Shown here in pieces: positions 6,754-16,100 of a DNA stretch of 43,255 bases (within the stretch, counting starts at the first letter, position 1; every line of letters starts with the position of its first letter). The DNA lies in NCBI GenBank assembly GCA_035539855.1, contig DATLHO010000330.1:1-43255 (forward strand), in the 5' to 3' direction. The notes below the pieces were generated by a model, which was not told the origin of the DNA, made no database searches, and saw nothing but the letters and a program-made list of their open reading frames with translations. A program made the position numbers and the translations under genes. The DNA comes from DATLHO01 sp035539855 (GTDB lineage: Bacteria > Bacteroidota > Ignavibacteria > OLB7).

Positions 6754-8598
6754 ATGAAGCCCACACTCGTCGAGCGACTGCAGTACGGACCGATCGTGAT
6801 CGATGGATCGATGGAGGCGGTGCTCCGCAGCCGCGGATACACCGAGACGCCGATCGAGATCTACAACCTGAGGAACCCGGTGCTGATCGAGCGGATCCAC
6901 TGCGAGTTCCTCGAGGCCGGCGCCGAGATCATCCAGGCGAACACGCGCAGCGCCAACGCGCTGACGCTCGCGCCGTTCATGCTCGCCGACAAGGTCTACG
7001 AGATCAACCGCAAGGGCGTCTGGCTCGCGCGCACCGCGGCGCAAAACCGCACGTTCGTCGCCGGCGTCGTCGGACCGGTCGGCAAGTTCCTCTCCCCCGT
7101 CGGCAAGCTCAACGCCGACGACGTGCGCTCGGCGTTCGTGACGCAGATCCACGCGCTGCTCGACGGGCGCTGCGACCTGTTGCTGCTGAAGTCGTTCATC
7201 GACATCGAGGAGATCGAGATCGCGCTCGAGGCGGCGCGTCACGTCTCGAGCGAGATCCCGATCATCGCGCAGAAGTCCTTTCCGGAGGATGGCGGCGTGC
7301 TCGCGACCGATTACCCGCGCGAGGTCGCGCGGCGGCTTGCGACGGCGGGCGTCGTCGCGATCGGCACCAACGGCACGGTCGGTCCTCAGCGCATGCGCAG
7401 CATCGTCCAGTCGCTCTATGGCGTCAGCGATCGCTTCCTTTCTGCGCAGCCCGACATCGGCATCCCGACGCTCGTCGACGGCGTGCCGACGTACAACGCG
7501 ACGATCGAGTACGTCGCGAGCTCGACGCGCGCGCTGATCGACAACGGCGTGACGATCATCGGCGTCGACGGCGGCGGCATGCCCGAGCACGTGCGCGCGA
7601 TCAGCGACGTCGTCGCCGGCGTCGAGGTCGGCCACCCCGAGGTCAGGTCCCCGAAGCGCAACGAGGCCGCCGGCGAGACCCGCGACCACGCCGCGACGAA
7701 CAGCCGCTTCTACGAGAACCTCGGCACCCGCCCGCTGGTCACCGTCGAGCTCGACATTCCCCGCGGCACCGACATGTCGAGCGTGCTCGAGGGAGCCGAC
7801 TTCCTTCAGCGCAATGGCATCGACGCGGTCAACATCACCGACGGCGCGCGGGCGCGGCTGCGGATGAGTCCGATCGTGATCAGCCACCTGATCCAGCGCG
7901 AGACGGGCATGGAGGCGATCACGCACCTCGCCTGCCGCGACCGCAACATGGTCGGCCTGCAGTCGGAGCTGCTCGGCGCCCACGCGCTCGGACTGCGCAA
8001 CGTGCTGTGCGTCACCGGCGATCCCGCGCACATCGGCGACTACCCGTACGCCACGTCGGTCTACGACGTTGACGCGATCGGGCTGATTCGCGCGGTGCAC
8101 CGGATGAACAACGGGCTCGACCTCGCCGGCAATCCGATCGGCGCGCGCACCAGCTTCATGATCTCCTGCGCCTGCAATCCGGTCGCCGACGACATGGACC
8201 GCGAGATCGCCCGGCTCGAGCGCAAGGCCGCCGAGGGCGCGCACGTCGCGTTCACGCAGCCGATCTTCGAGGCCGCCGGCTTCGCGACGTTCCTCGACCG
8301 GATCGCACACATCCCGATCCGCATCATGATCGGCATCATCCCGCTGCGCACCGCCGCGCACGCCGAGTTCCTGCACCACGAGGTGCCGGGCATGAAGATC
8401 CCCGAGACGATCCAGCGCCGCATGCGCACGAGCACGGCGCCGTCGGCCGAGGGCGTCGCCATCGCCGTCGAGTTTCTCGAGGAGCTCTCCTCCTATCGCG
8501 AGCGCCTCGGTGGCATCTACCTGATGCCGCCGTTCAAGCGCTACGAGATGGCGGTCGATATTCTCGAGCGCGCGCGCATGTCGACGGCCGGACGCTAG
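6754..8598 (+). CDS. Methylenetetrahydrofolate reductase fused to a degenerate homocysteine S-methyltransferase domain
   Basis: The protein of 614 residues has the YitJ-type two-domain layout. Residues about 1-295 have the homocysteine methyltransferase fold (IDGSMEAVLRSRGY, ANTRSANAL, FVAGVVGPVGKF). Residues about 325-614 are a flavoprotein MTHFR: E332 in VTVELD, ITDGARARLRMSP, THLACRDRN, VLCVTGDP and TQPIFEAAGF. The MTHFR half looks intact and should make 5-methyltetrahydrofolate. The methyltransferase half has lost its three zinc ligands: the usual GxNC is GTNG (residues 204-207) and the usual GGCCG is VDGGG (271-275). The ETF catalytic motif is also changed to KSF (146-148). I chose the ATG at 6754; a TTG at 6724 adds ten residues. 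No Shine-Dalgarno is visible. hpnE starts eight bases after the stop. Confidence 0.88.
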   Translation: MKPTLVERLQYGPIVIDGSMEAVLRSRGYTETPIEIYNLRNPVLIERIHCEFLEAGAEIIQANTRSANALTLAPFMLADKVYEINRKGVWLARTAAQNRTFVAGVVGPVGKFLSPVGKLNADDVRSAFVTQIHALLDGRCDLLLLKSFIDIEEIEIALEAARHVSSEIPIIAQKSFPEDGGVLATDYPREVARRLATAGVVAIGTNGTVGPQRMRSIVQSLYGVSDRFLSAQPDIGIPTLVDGVPTYNATIEYVASSTRALIDNGVTIIGVDGGGMPEHVRAISDVVAGVEVGHPEVRSPKRNEAAGETRDHAATNSRFYENLGTRPLVTVELDIPRGTDMSSVLEGADFLQRNGIDAVNITDGARARLRMSPIVISHLIQRETGMEAITHLACRDRNMVGLQSELLGAHALGLRNVLCVTGDPAHIGDYPYATSVYDVDAIGLIRAVHRMNNGLDLAGNPIGARTSFMISCACNPVADDMDREIARLERKAAEGAHVAFTQPIFEAAGFATFLDRIAHIPIRIMIGIIPLRTAAHAEFLHHEVPGMKIPETIQRRMRTSTAPSAEGVAIAVEFLEELSSYRERLGGIYLMPPFKRYEMAVDILERARMSTAGR

Positions 8599-8606
8599 GG
8601 CGCGGC

Positions 8607-10070
8607 ATGTCGAGCGAGCAGCCCATCGTGATCGGAGCCGGCGTCGCCGGGCTCGCCGCCGCGGTGGAGCTCGCGCGCGCAGGGCTGCGCCCGCGACTGC
8701 TCGAGGCGCGTCCGTTCGTCGGCGGTCGCGTGCGCTCGTTCGTGCACGCGGCGACGGGCGACGAGATCGACAATGGACAGCACCTGCTGATGGGGTGCTA
8801 CCACCAGACCTTCCGGCTTCTCGAGCTCATCGGCACCCGCGATCTCGTAACGATCCAGGACCGGCTCCGCGTCGATTTTCGCGACGCCGACGGAACACCC
8901 GACCGCCTCATCGCCGCTCGCTCGCTCCCCTCTCCCCTCGACGTCCTCTGGGGCATGCTCCGATTGCGACGGCTGTCCATGCGCGAGCGCTTGTCGCTCG
9001 TGCGAGTGGCCCGCGCGGCGATGCGCCACGACGGTCCGGACGAAACGGTCGAGTCGCTCCTGACGCGCCTCGGCCAGAGCCCCGCGGCGCGCGAGAGGCT
9101 CTGGGATCCGATCGTCATCGCGACGCTCAACACGGCGCCGCACCAGGCCTCTGCCCTGCTCTTTCTCGAAGTGATGCGTCGCGCCTTTCTCGGACGCGGC
9201 GACGATGCACGGCTGGCGATTCCCCGAGTTGGACTCTCCCGCCTGCTCGAGCCGGCGGTGTCCTACATCAATGACCGCGGAGGCAGCGTCGAGCTCGGCG
9301 CGTCGGTAGTGGCGATCGTCTCGGCGGGAGGCCGGCATGTCATCCGGGTCAAGGATCATCCCGACATCACGACGACCCGACTCGTGCTCGCGGTTCCGCC
9401 GCGCTCGGCCGCGATGTTGCTCGAAGCGCAGGGCGGTGTGACGCGGGCCACAGCGGCCGCTGATGATCCTCTCGAGCTCTCGCCGATCGTCTCGCTGTAC
9501 CTGTGGTACGACCGCCCTCTCGACGACCTCCCCGAGATGACCGCACTGCTCGGCACGCGTGTTCAGTGGGTCTTCAATCGACGGAGGATGATGGCACAGC
9601 CCGCGCGCGACGATGAGTCGCGGTCACACGCCGACGCCTCTCGACCCTCCGAATCCCGTGCATTCGAATCGCGTTCATCCGAATCGCAGACCGCCACGTC
9701 GCGCCTCGGTCTCCTCTCCTGCACCATCAGCGCCGCGGACGTCGAGAGCGCCGAGTCCGCGGAGCAGGTCATCGCCCGGGCCGACGCCGAGCTGCGCGGC
9801 GCGTTCGCGGAGCTTGCGGGTGCGCGGCTCGTCGACGCGCTCGTCGTCAAGGAGAAGCACGCGACGTTCCGCGCGACTCCTTCGATCGGCCCGCTGCGCC
9901 CCGCGACGCGCAGCGGCGTCGCGGGGCTCTACCTCGCCGGCGACTGGACCGCCACGGGACTGCCCGCGACGATCGAGGGCGCGGCGCAGAGCGGCTTCGA
10001 CGCCGCCGCTGCGCTCCTTGCCGATGGCTCGGTCACGGCCGGTCATAGTGGTCGACCAGCGCCGAAGTGA
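8607..10070 (+). CDS. hpnE: Hydroxysqualene dehydroxylase (FAD-dependent, HpnE family)
   Basis: HpnE reduces hydroxysqualene to squalene, the last step of the HpnCDE route. The 487-residue protein opens with a dinucleotide-binding motif (IVIGAGVAGLAAAVELA), then LLEARPFVGGRVRSF, DNGQHLLMGCYHQTF and LWDPIVIATLNT, all typical of HpnE rather than phytoene desaturases. The C-terminal FAD motif is GLYLAGDWTATGLPATIEGA. An insert of about 40 residues (327-366), rich in Ser, Arg and Glu with repeated SESR-like units, interrupts the substrate-domain strand between WVFNRRRM and LGLLSCTIS. hpnC and hpnD are not nearby, so the pathway must be completed elsewhere. The gene is probably co-transcribed with the MTHFR gene, eight bases upstream. 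It converges on the next gene, leaving only six bases between stops. Confidence 0.82.
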   Translation: MSSEQPIVIGAGVAGLAAAVELARAGLRPRLLEARPFVGGRVRSFVHAATGDEIDNGQHLLMGCYHQTFRLLELIGTRDLVTIQDRLRVDFRDADGTPDRLIAARSLPSPLDVLWGMLRLRRLSMRERLSLVRVARAAMRHDGPDETVESLLTRLGQSPAARERLWDPIVIATLNTAPHQASALLFLEVMRRAFLGRGDDARLAIPRVGLSRLLEPAVSYINDRGGSVELGASVVAIVSAGGRHVIRVKDHPDITTTRLVLAVPPRSAAMLLEAQGGVTRATAAADDPLELSPIVSLYLWYDRPLDDLPEMTALLGTRVQWVFNRRRMMAQPARDDESRSHADASRPSESRAFESRSSESQTATSRLGLLSCTISAADVESAESAEQVIARADAELRGAFAELAGARLVDALVVKEKHATFRATPSIGPLRPATRSGVAGLYLAGDWTATGLPATIEGAAQSGFDAAAALLADGSVTAGHSGRPAPK

Positions 10071-10076
10071 TCGGTC

Positions 10077-10889
10077 TCAGAATCCGCGACGGAAATCCAC
10101 CATGAAGACGAGCGAGCTGAGTTGCCAGTTCTCGGCGCGCGTGACGTCGCTCAGTCCGAAGTCGTAGTACAGTCCCGGCGTCATGTACCAGGAGTCGCCG
10201 AACAGACCCACCTCCGCCTGCATCCCCGCCTTGAGCGAGTATCGAACACTGCGGCGCGCGACGATCTCGCCGTCGTAGAAGACGAGTCTTCGGCCGCCAT
10301 CCTCGATCACGTAGCCGTCGCGGCCGAGGAAACGGGCGTTCGCCGGCTCGATGAGCTCTTCGACCTGGCGGTTGGTTCCGCCGACGACGTAAGCGACGGC
10401 GGGACCCCCGGAGAGCGCAAGGCGCATCGCGCCGAGCGTGCCGATCTCGTGCTTGTACAGCAACTCGACGCCGAGCAGTCCGTAGGTGACGTCCGAGCGC
10501 GCGGTGATTGACTGGTTGACGGGGCCGTCCTGCCCGGGCATCTGCACGAGCGCATCGGGCAGCGCGCTCGTGAACGAGCCGGGACGCGACTCGTAGGTGA
10601 GCCGCGGAATGAGCGCCGAGTGCTCGGTGAGCATCATCTCGGCGGTGACTCCGCCGAGCATTCCCCAGCCCGTCCCCTCCTCGAAGTACGGACACGTCGC
10701 ATCGCTGCTGATGGTGCGGAAGCCACCGCTGTGGAAGTTCCGATTCAATCCGAGCACGGGCCCGACGAGCACGGCGGCGCGAGGTGATTGCGGGGTGATC
10801 GGTGTGGAGCCGTCGGACGGCGCGATGCTCGCGCAGGCCGGCAGAAGGAGTGCGACCGCGGCGAGACTGGAGCACGTGGACAACGTCAT
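10077..10889 (-). CDS. Outer-membrane beta-barrel protein, tandem paralog 1
   Basis: This 270-residue protein has a signal peptide (MTLSTCSSLAAVALLLPAC); the LPAC could be a lipobox, or cleavage may follow ACA. The mature part repeats alternating-polarity strands typical of an 8-10-strand barrel (VLVGPVLGLNRNFHSGGFRT, PRLTYESRPGSFTS, TPGLYYDFGLSDVT). The ending FMVDFRRGF has the C-terminal aromatic expected for outer-membrane insertion by BamA. Two close paralogs follow on the same strand (11038 and 12027); this copy and 12027 are the most alike. The start is supported by GGAGGG seven bases upstream. No specific function can be assigned; it is not obviously a porin of known family. Confidence 0.8.
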   Translation of the reverse strand: MTLSTCSSLAAVALLLPACASIAPSDGSTPITPQSPRAAVLVGPVLGLNRNFHSGGFRTISSDATCPYFEEGTGWGMLGGVTAEMMLTEHSALIPRLTYESRPGSFTSALPDALVQMPGQDGPVNQSITARSDVTYGLLGVELLYKHEIGTLGAMRLALSGGPAVAYVVGGTNRQVEELIEPANARFLGRDGYVIEDGGRRLVFYDGEIVARRSVRYSLKAGMQAEVGLFGDSWYMTPGLYYDFGLSDVTRAENWQLSSLVFMVDFRRGF

Positions 10890-10980
10890 GGGAGTACCCT
10901 CCGATGTGAGTGTGCCTGCCTCATCGAGACCATCGGAGTGCGCGGAAAGTGTCGGCGCGGCGAAGGCACGGACACAACGC

Positions 10981-11014
10981 GAACGGGGCGATCACCGCAG
11001 TGACCGCCCCGTTC
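10981..11014 (-). terminator. Hairpin at the 3' end of barrel gene 2
   Basis: A near-perfect hairpin: GAACGGGGCG (10981-10990) pairs with CGCCCCGTTC (11005-11014), and the inner TCAC/GTGA extends it past one mismatch to a CGCA loop. It lies 23 bases beyond the stop of the gene at 11038. The T-run on the transcribed strand is weak (GCGTTGTG), so it may terminate poorly or protect the mRNA 3' end. Confidence 0.6.
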
Positions 11015-11037
11015 GTTCGAGCCATGTGACGCGATCG

Positions 11038-11856
11038 CTAGAACGCGCGCCGGAAATCCACCGTCAACATGAGCGAGCTCACCTGCCAGTTCTCGCCTTC
11101 GGTGACGTCGCTCAGGCCGATGTCGTAGAACAGGCCCGGGCTCATGAACCACGAGTTGCCGAACAGGCCGATCTCCGACTGCACGCCGAGCTTCAGCGAG
11201 AAGCGCGTGCTGCTCTTCGAGGGGATCTCCCCGTCGTAGAACACGAGCCGGCGGCCGTCGTTCTCGAGCGGATAGTTGTTGGGGTTGCTGAAGCGGGCGT
11301 TCTCGGGCGTCAGAAGGTCCTGCATCTGCTTGAGGTCACCACCGAGGACGAAGCCGAACGACGGGCCGGCGGCCACGCCGACGCGCATCGTGCCGAACTG
11401 CATGAGCTCCTGCTTGAAGAGCACTTCGAGGTTCAGCAGGCTGTAGGAGACCTCGGCGGCGGCGCGGACGGTCTGCGGCACCGGCTGGTCGGAACCCGGA
11501 ACCGGAACGTAGGCCGGCGGGAGGTCCTGCTCGAAGCTGCCGGGCCGGGTTTCGAACAGGAGGCGCGGGATCAGGCTCGACTTCTCGGCGATCGAGAGCT
11601 CGGCGCTCGCGCCAATGATGAAGCCGACGCCGGTGCCCGAGCCGTACTCCGGGCAGTTCTCATCGGCGGCGATCGTGCGGAATCCTCCGCTGTGAAAGTT
11701 CATGCTCGCGCCGATGGTCGGTCCGATCATCACGGGAGCGCGCTGCGGGCCGAAGGTGATCGGGCTCGACTCTTCCTCCTGCGCGAAAGCCTCGCTCGGC
11801 GGCATCAGCAGCAGGGTGCCGAGCGTTGCCAGCGACAGAAACAGGTGCGACTTCAT
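11038..11856 (-). CDS. Outer-membrane beta-barrel protein, tandem paralog 2
   Basis: This 272-residue protein starts with a clear signal peptide (MKSHLFLSLATLGTLLLMPP, cleaved near AFAQ). It shares the family framework with its neighbours: MIGPTIGASMNFHSGGFRTI, a lone cysteine in the ENCPEYGSGTGVGF segment, LFETRPGSFEQDLPPAYV, FYDGEIPSKSSTRFSLKLG and MSPGLFYDIGLSDVTEGENW, ending MLTVDFRRAF. It is the most diverged of the three copies. The C-terminal phenylalanine and alternating strands indicate an outer-membrane barrel. No Shine-Dalgarno is visible. Function unknown. Confidence 0.8.
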   Translation of the reverse strand: MKSHLFLSLATLGTLLLMPPSEAFAQEEESSPITFGPQRAPVMIGPTIGASMNFHSGGFRTIAADENCPEYGSGTGVGFIIGASAELSIAEKSSLIPRLLFETRPGSFEQDLPPAYVPVPGSDQPVPQTVRAAAEVSYSLLNLEVLFKQELMQFGTMRVGVAAGPSFGFVLGGDLKQMQDLLTPENARFSNPNNYPLENDGRRLVFYDGEIPSKSSTRFSLKLGVQSEIGLFGNSWFMSPGLFYDIGLSDVTEGENWQVSSLMLTVDFRRAF

Positions 11857-11966
11857 GGGGTAATACGTCTAGTGCATGCGCGCCGGCGGGTGCGTGTGCG
11901 GGGACGGTCGACAAGACCGGCTCACGCGGGCGCAGCATTCGATGAAGGGAAGTCAGGCCGGAAGAC

Positions 11967-12003
11967 GAACGGGGCAGCCCATGCGGTCATGACTGCCCCG
12001 TTC
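11967..12003 (-). terminator. Hairpin at the 3' end of barrel gene 3
   Basis: GAACGGGGCAG (11967-11977) pairs perfectly with CTGCCCCGTTC (11993-12003), an 11-base-pair stem, 23 bases beyond the stop of the gene at 12027. It shares the GAACGGGGC core and the following GTTCG with the hairpin at 10981-11014. The two appear to have been copied along with their genes. On the transcribed strand the stem is followed by GTCTT, a weak T-run. Confidence 0.6.
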
Positions 12004-12026
12004 GTTCGGTTTCGCGACTGGCGCTC

Positions 12027-12851
12027 TTAGAATGCGCGCCGGAAATCGACCATGAACATGAGCGTGCTGAGCTGCCAGTTCTCGGCGCCCGTCACGTCGG
12101 TCAGACCGTAATCGTAGTACAGGCCCGGGGTCATGATCCAAGCGTTGCCGAAGAGCCCGACCTCGGCCTGCAGACCGGCCTTCAGCGAGAAACGCGTGCC
12201 GCTGCGCTCGGGAATGTCGCCATCGAAGAAGATCAGGCGTCGGCCGCTGTTCTCCGTCGGGAAGTTCTGCGGGTTCGTGAAGCGCGCGTTCTGCGGCTCG
12301 ACGAGATCCTGCACCTGGCGGTTGTTGCCGCCGATGACGACACCGAAGGCCGGTCCCGCCGCAACGCCGATGCGCATGCCGCCGAGATCGGCGATCTCCT
12401 GCTTGTACATGACCTCCATGTTCACCAGGCTGTAGGTCACCTCCGACGCGGCGGTGACCGTCTGCGTGACGATCTGGTTGTTCTGTCCGTTCGGTCCCGG
12501 TATCAGCACGAGCGCGTCCGGAAGCTCGCTGGTGAAGCTTCCCGGGCGCGACTCATAGGTCAGGCGCGGGATGATGCTCCAGCTCTCTCCCAGAAGAATC
12601 TCCGCAGTGATGCCCGCGAGGAATCCCCAGCCGGAGCCCTTCTCGAAGATCGGGCAGCTCTCGTCGGCCGTGATCGTCCGGAATCCACCGGTGTGGAAAT
12701 TGCGATTGACGCCAATGACTGGACCAACGAGAACGCTGGCACGGGGGACCTCGAAATCGATGGGTGTCGATCCCTGGGCGACGACCTCACCGGCGGGTGC
12801 CAGCAGGAGCGCGCAGAGTGCGGCAAAAACGAGCGACGAGTACGACTTCAT
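12027..12851 (-). CDS. Outer-membrane beta-barrel protein, tandem paralog 3
   Basis: From the ATG at 12851 this gives 274 residues with a standard signal peptide (MKSYSSLVFAALCALLLAPA, cleaved near EVVAQ). An in-frame ATG at 12881 would add ten polar residues before the signal, so I prefer 12851, which also has AGAGG about 12 bases upstream. Family blocks match paralog 1 closely: VLVGPVIGVNRNFHTGGFRT, LTYESRPGSFTSELPDALV, LVNMEVMYKQEIADLGGM and MTPGLYYDYGLTDVTGAENW, ending FMVDFRRAF. The 292 bases between it and the next gene (12852-13143) should hold its promoter; I see no clear -35/-10 pair there. Confidence 0.82.
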   Translation of the reverse strand: MKSYSSLVFAALCALLLAPAGEVVAQGSTPIDFEVPRASVLVGPVIGVNRNFHTGGFRTITADESCPIFEKGSGWGFLAGITAEILLGESWSIIPRLTYESRPGSFTSELPDALVLIPGPNGQNNQIVTQTVTAASEVTYSLVNMEVMYKQEIADLGGMRIGVAAGPAFGVVIGGNNRQVQDLVEPQNARFTNPQNFPTENSGRRLIFFDGDIPERSGTRFSLKAGLQAEVGLFGNAWIMTPGLYYDYGLTDVTGAENWQLSTLMFMVDFRRAF

Positions 12852-13143
12852 TGGGAGACTGTACCTCTGATGTATTTGCACCTATTCTTCCTGTAAGACT
12901 TGCTGAACGGATGGAATGTGACCTGCATGCACGCGCCGAACGAGACTGACGACGGAGCGAGCGAGGCCACAGGCCTGGGCGATCGATTCTGGCTGATTGT
13001 GCCGTGGAGCAACTGCGGTAGGATAGGTCGATCAGTGCCCGATGCGAACGGCCCAAGTTACCGATTTCCTACACAAACACATCCGCGAAACGTGCCGTCG
13101 AGAAAGTGTGCCGAACGATCGACGAATCCGCGCCGCGGAGGCA

Positions 13144-16100
13144 TCACTGCGCGATCTGCATCGAGCGGATCGCGCTGAATGGTCCCGACGTCAGCCGGTA
13201 GTAGTACGCGCCGCTGCCGATCGTCGCGGCGTCGACAACGATCGTGTAGTCGCCGGCGTCGAGCGTCTCGTCGACGAGCACGCGGACGAGGCGGCCGTCG
13301 GCGGCAAAGAGCTCGAGGCGCGTCGCCGCGTCCATCGCGAGCGTGAAGAGAATCTCCGTGCGATCGCGCACCGGGTTCGGCTGGTTCTGCCGGAGTACGA
13401 ACGGCGCTCCGGTGAACTCGAACAGCCGCACCGAAAGGCCGCAGATGCTGTCGAGCCCGATGCCCGCGCCGGCCAGCGCCGGGGCCGCGCACTCGTTGCC
13501 GAAGGCGATGATCGTCGCGCGGAGCGAGTCGTGCTCGCGCGCGCCGAGATAGGCGCGGAACGGAATCGTCGGCAGCGCCGAGCCCGCCAGCGGAATCGGC
13601 TCCCCGGTCGCGCTCAGGAACTGCACCTCGATCCGCGCCGGCGCCACCCAGCGCGCGGTGCCGCGGTGCCACGGGCCGGTGAGCTGCACGGCGTTGCGCC
13701 AGGTGGCCTCGTCGAAAACCGTCATCGTCGGATCGTACTCGACCTCGACGCGCACCTCCTTCTCGCCGATGCTCTTCCAGGCGGCAGAGTCGACGCGCAC
13801 GGTCAGCTCGAAGACCTCGCCGGGAATGACCTGCGGCGGAGCCCAGGCGCTCGCAGCATACTGCTGCGGCCGCGACTCGATGCTGATCTCCCGGCTGAAC
13901 TCCCGACGCGTGGCGAGATTCGGTGGCTCCTCGAACGACCACGTGATGCTCGCCTGTGTCACACCGGTGTAGCCGGAGAAGTCGAGCGTGAAGTCGAGGA
14001 CGAGCGATTCGCCGACGGCGATGACGTACCCGGGCTCGGGAGCATCGATCGTCATGATGGGCGGATCGCACGCGACCTCGAGCGTCGCTATGGTCAATTG
14101 CGTGTTGCCTTCGTTCGTGATCACGAGCCGACCGGAGCGCTGCTCGCACGAGTATGCGAGTGAGTCGTCGAACGTCAACTGATCGCTCGACAGGGCGAAC
14201 AGGCCGAAGCCGATGAGCACCGAATCGAGCTGCGGCTGGAATCGTGATGCCGTCTCGGCGTGGATGTACGCCTCGCGATGCCCCGCCTGCAGCGGGCTGA
14301 AGTGCACGTTCACAGGAAGGCGGCCGCCAGGCGCGATCGTCTGCTCGGCATCGAGCGGCTCGACGATGAAGTCGCCGACGTCGCCGCCCTCGAGCCACAC
14401 GCGCGTGATCGTGATCGGATCGGTGCCGATGTTGGTCACGTAGACGACCGAGTCGTGCGTCTCACCGATCCACAGCCGTCCCATGTCCGCGCCGCCGAGC
14501 GCCGCGCGCGGGCGATAGCCGACGCCGCGCAGGGAGTTCATCGCCGTCAGGTCGTCGTCGTTGCGCGGCGACACGTCGGTGATGTAGCTCGTCTCCTCGG
14601 TCGGCGAGAAGCACACGGCAACCCACAGCGTGTCGCCTTCCGGCAGCGCGTGCGGGAACGCGCCACGGTCGTAGCTGTAGGAGGCCGGGTTCGGCAGATC
14701 AAGTCCGGTGAGGTATGCCGTATCGCTTCCGATGTTCGCGACCGGGATCACCGTGCACAGCGTGTCGCCGAGCTGCACGCGCCCGAAGTCGTGGCCGAGG
14801 ATCGAGAGCGTCGGATAGACTCCGCGCCCGGTCAGCGTGCCGGTGGCGACGCTGTCGGGAACATTGCTGTAGAAGCGCACGGCGCCCGTGAACGACGTCG
14901 TGGCCGTGGGCTGGAAGAAGACCTCGAGGGCGAGCGTGTCGCCTCCTGGCGCGATCCGCACCGGCCAGCGCAGCTCGTTGCGCTTCGAGAAGGTCGCTCC
15001 GACGATCGCCGCCGAATCGATGACCAGGTCGGCGTCGCCCGTGTTGATGACGAGGATCTGGCCGGGTCCGCCGGTGCGTCCGAGACGAACGCGACCGAAG
15101 TCCCATCCGTTGGTCGCGATTCTCGGCGCCGCAGCGAGCGCGATGATCGGGATGCGATACTCGCGACAGTCGATCACGAGCACGAGCGTGTCGGTGAGGT
15201 TGTCGAGCGAGCTCGCCAGGAAGTGAATCTTGAGCGTGAGCTGTCCACCGTCCGGCGCGAGCGTGATCCCCTCGAACGTCTGCTCGAGCAGGTACTCCCG
15301 TCCGCGCACGAGGTACATCCGCTCGATCGTGACCGGCGCGCTGCCGTTGTTCGCGATCGTGAACGGTCGGTTGTAGGACTTGCCGATCTCGACGTTGCCC
15401 ATCGAGAGCGTCTCGCTCGAGAATGCGGGCGCCGACGGCGCGAGCGTCACGTCGAGATAGGTGCGACGTCCCCCGAGATCCTCCGTCCAGATGCGGGCGA
15501 ACGCCTGCTGCCGCGCGTCGACGGCGCGGACGATGCCGATGGACATCTCGTCGCCGAGCGTCAGCGGGACCGGCGTGAACGTGGCGTTGACCGAAACCGT
15601 CGTGTCGAGCCAGGCGGCGCGCAGACCGTTCTGCGTCATGCCGCTGTCGAGCGCGATGATCTCGACGCCACCGCAGATCGGACGGCTGAGCATCATCGGC
15701 GGATCGTCGTCGACGGCGCTGATCGGTCGCAGACCGCTGCCGATCGGCCACGCGTAGGAATCGTAGCGGCCGAGTCCGTAGAGGTAGCCGGCGAACATGC
15801 CGTCGCCCGAAAGAACGTGCGTGCTCTGCTCCGCGATCTCGACCGTCGCCCAGACGTAGTTGGCGCCGGGCATGTCTCCCAACACCACCGTCGGCATCGT
15901 CGCGATCGAGACGCCGTTGAGCTTGACGGAGGCGAACGAGCTGCGCTCGGCGACGATGGTGACGAAGTGGGCGTTGAACTGGATCGCGCCGGTGGCCTGG
16001 TTGGTGTCGCTCGGCGTCGCGAAGATCGCGCCGTTGACGTACTGCTCCACCGGCGTCAGCACCACCATGTCGGGATCGAACCACACCCGCAGCGACTCGT

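Noticed and set aside
6517..8379. Minus-strand 620-codon open frame opposite the sphingolipid and MTHFR genes
   Set aside because: Composition is that of a reverse-frame shadow and the plus-strand genes have family motifs throughout.
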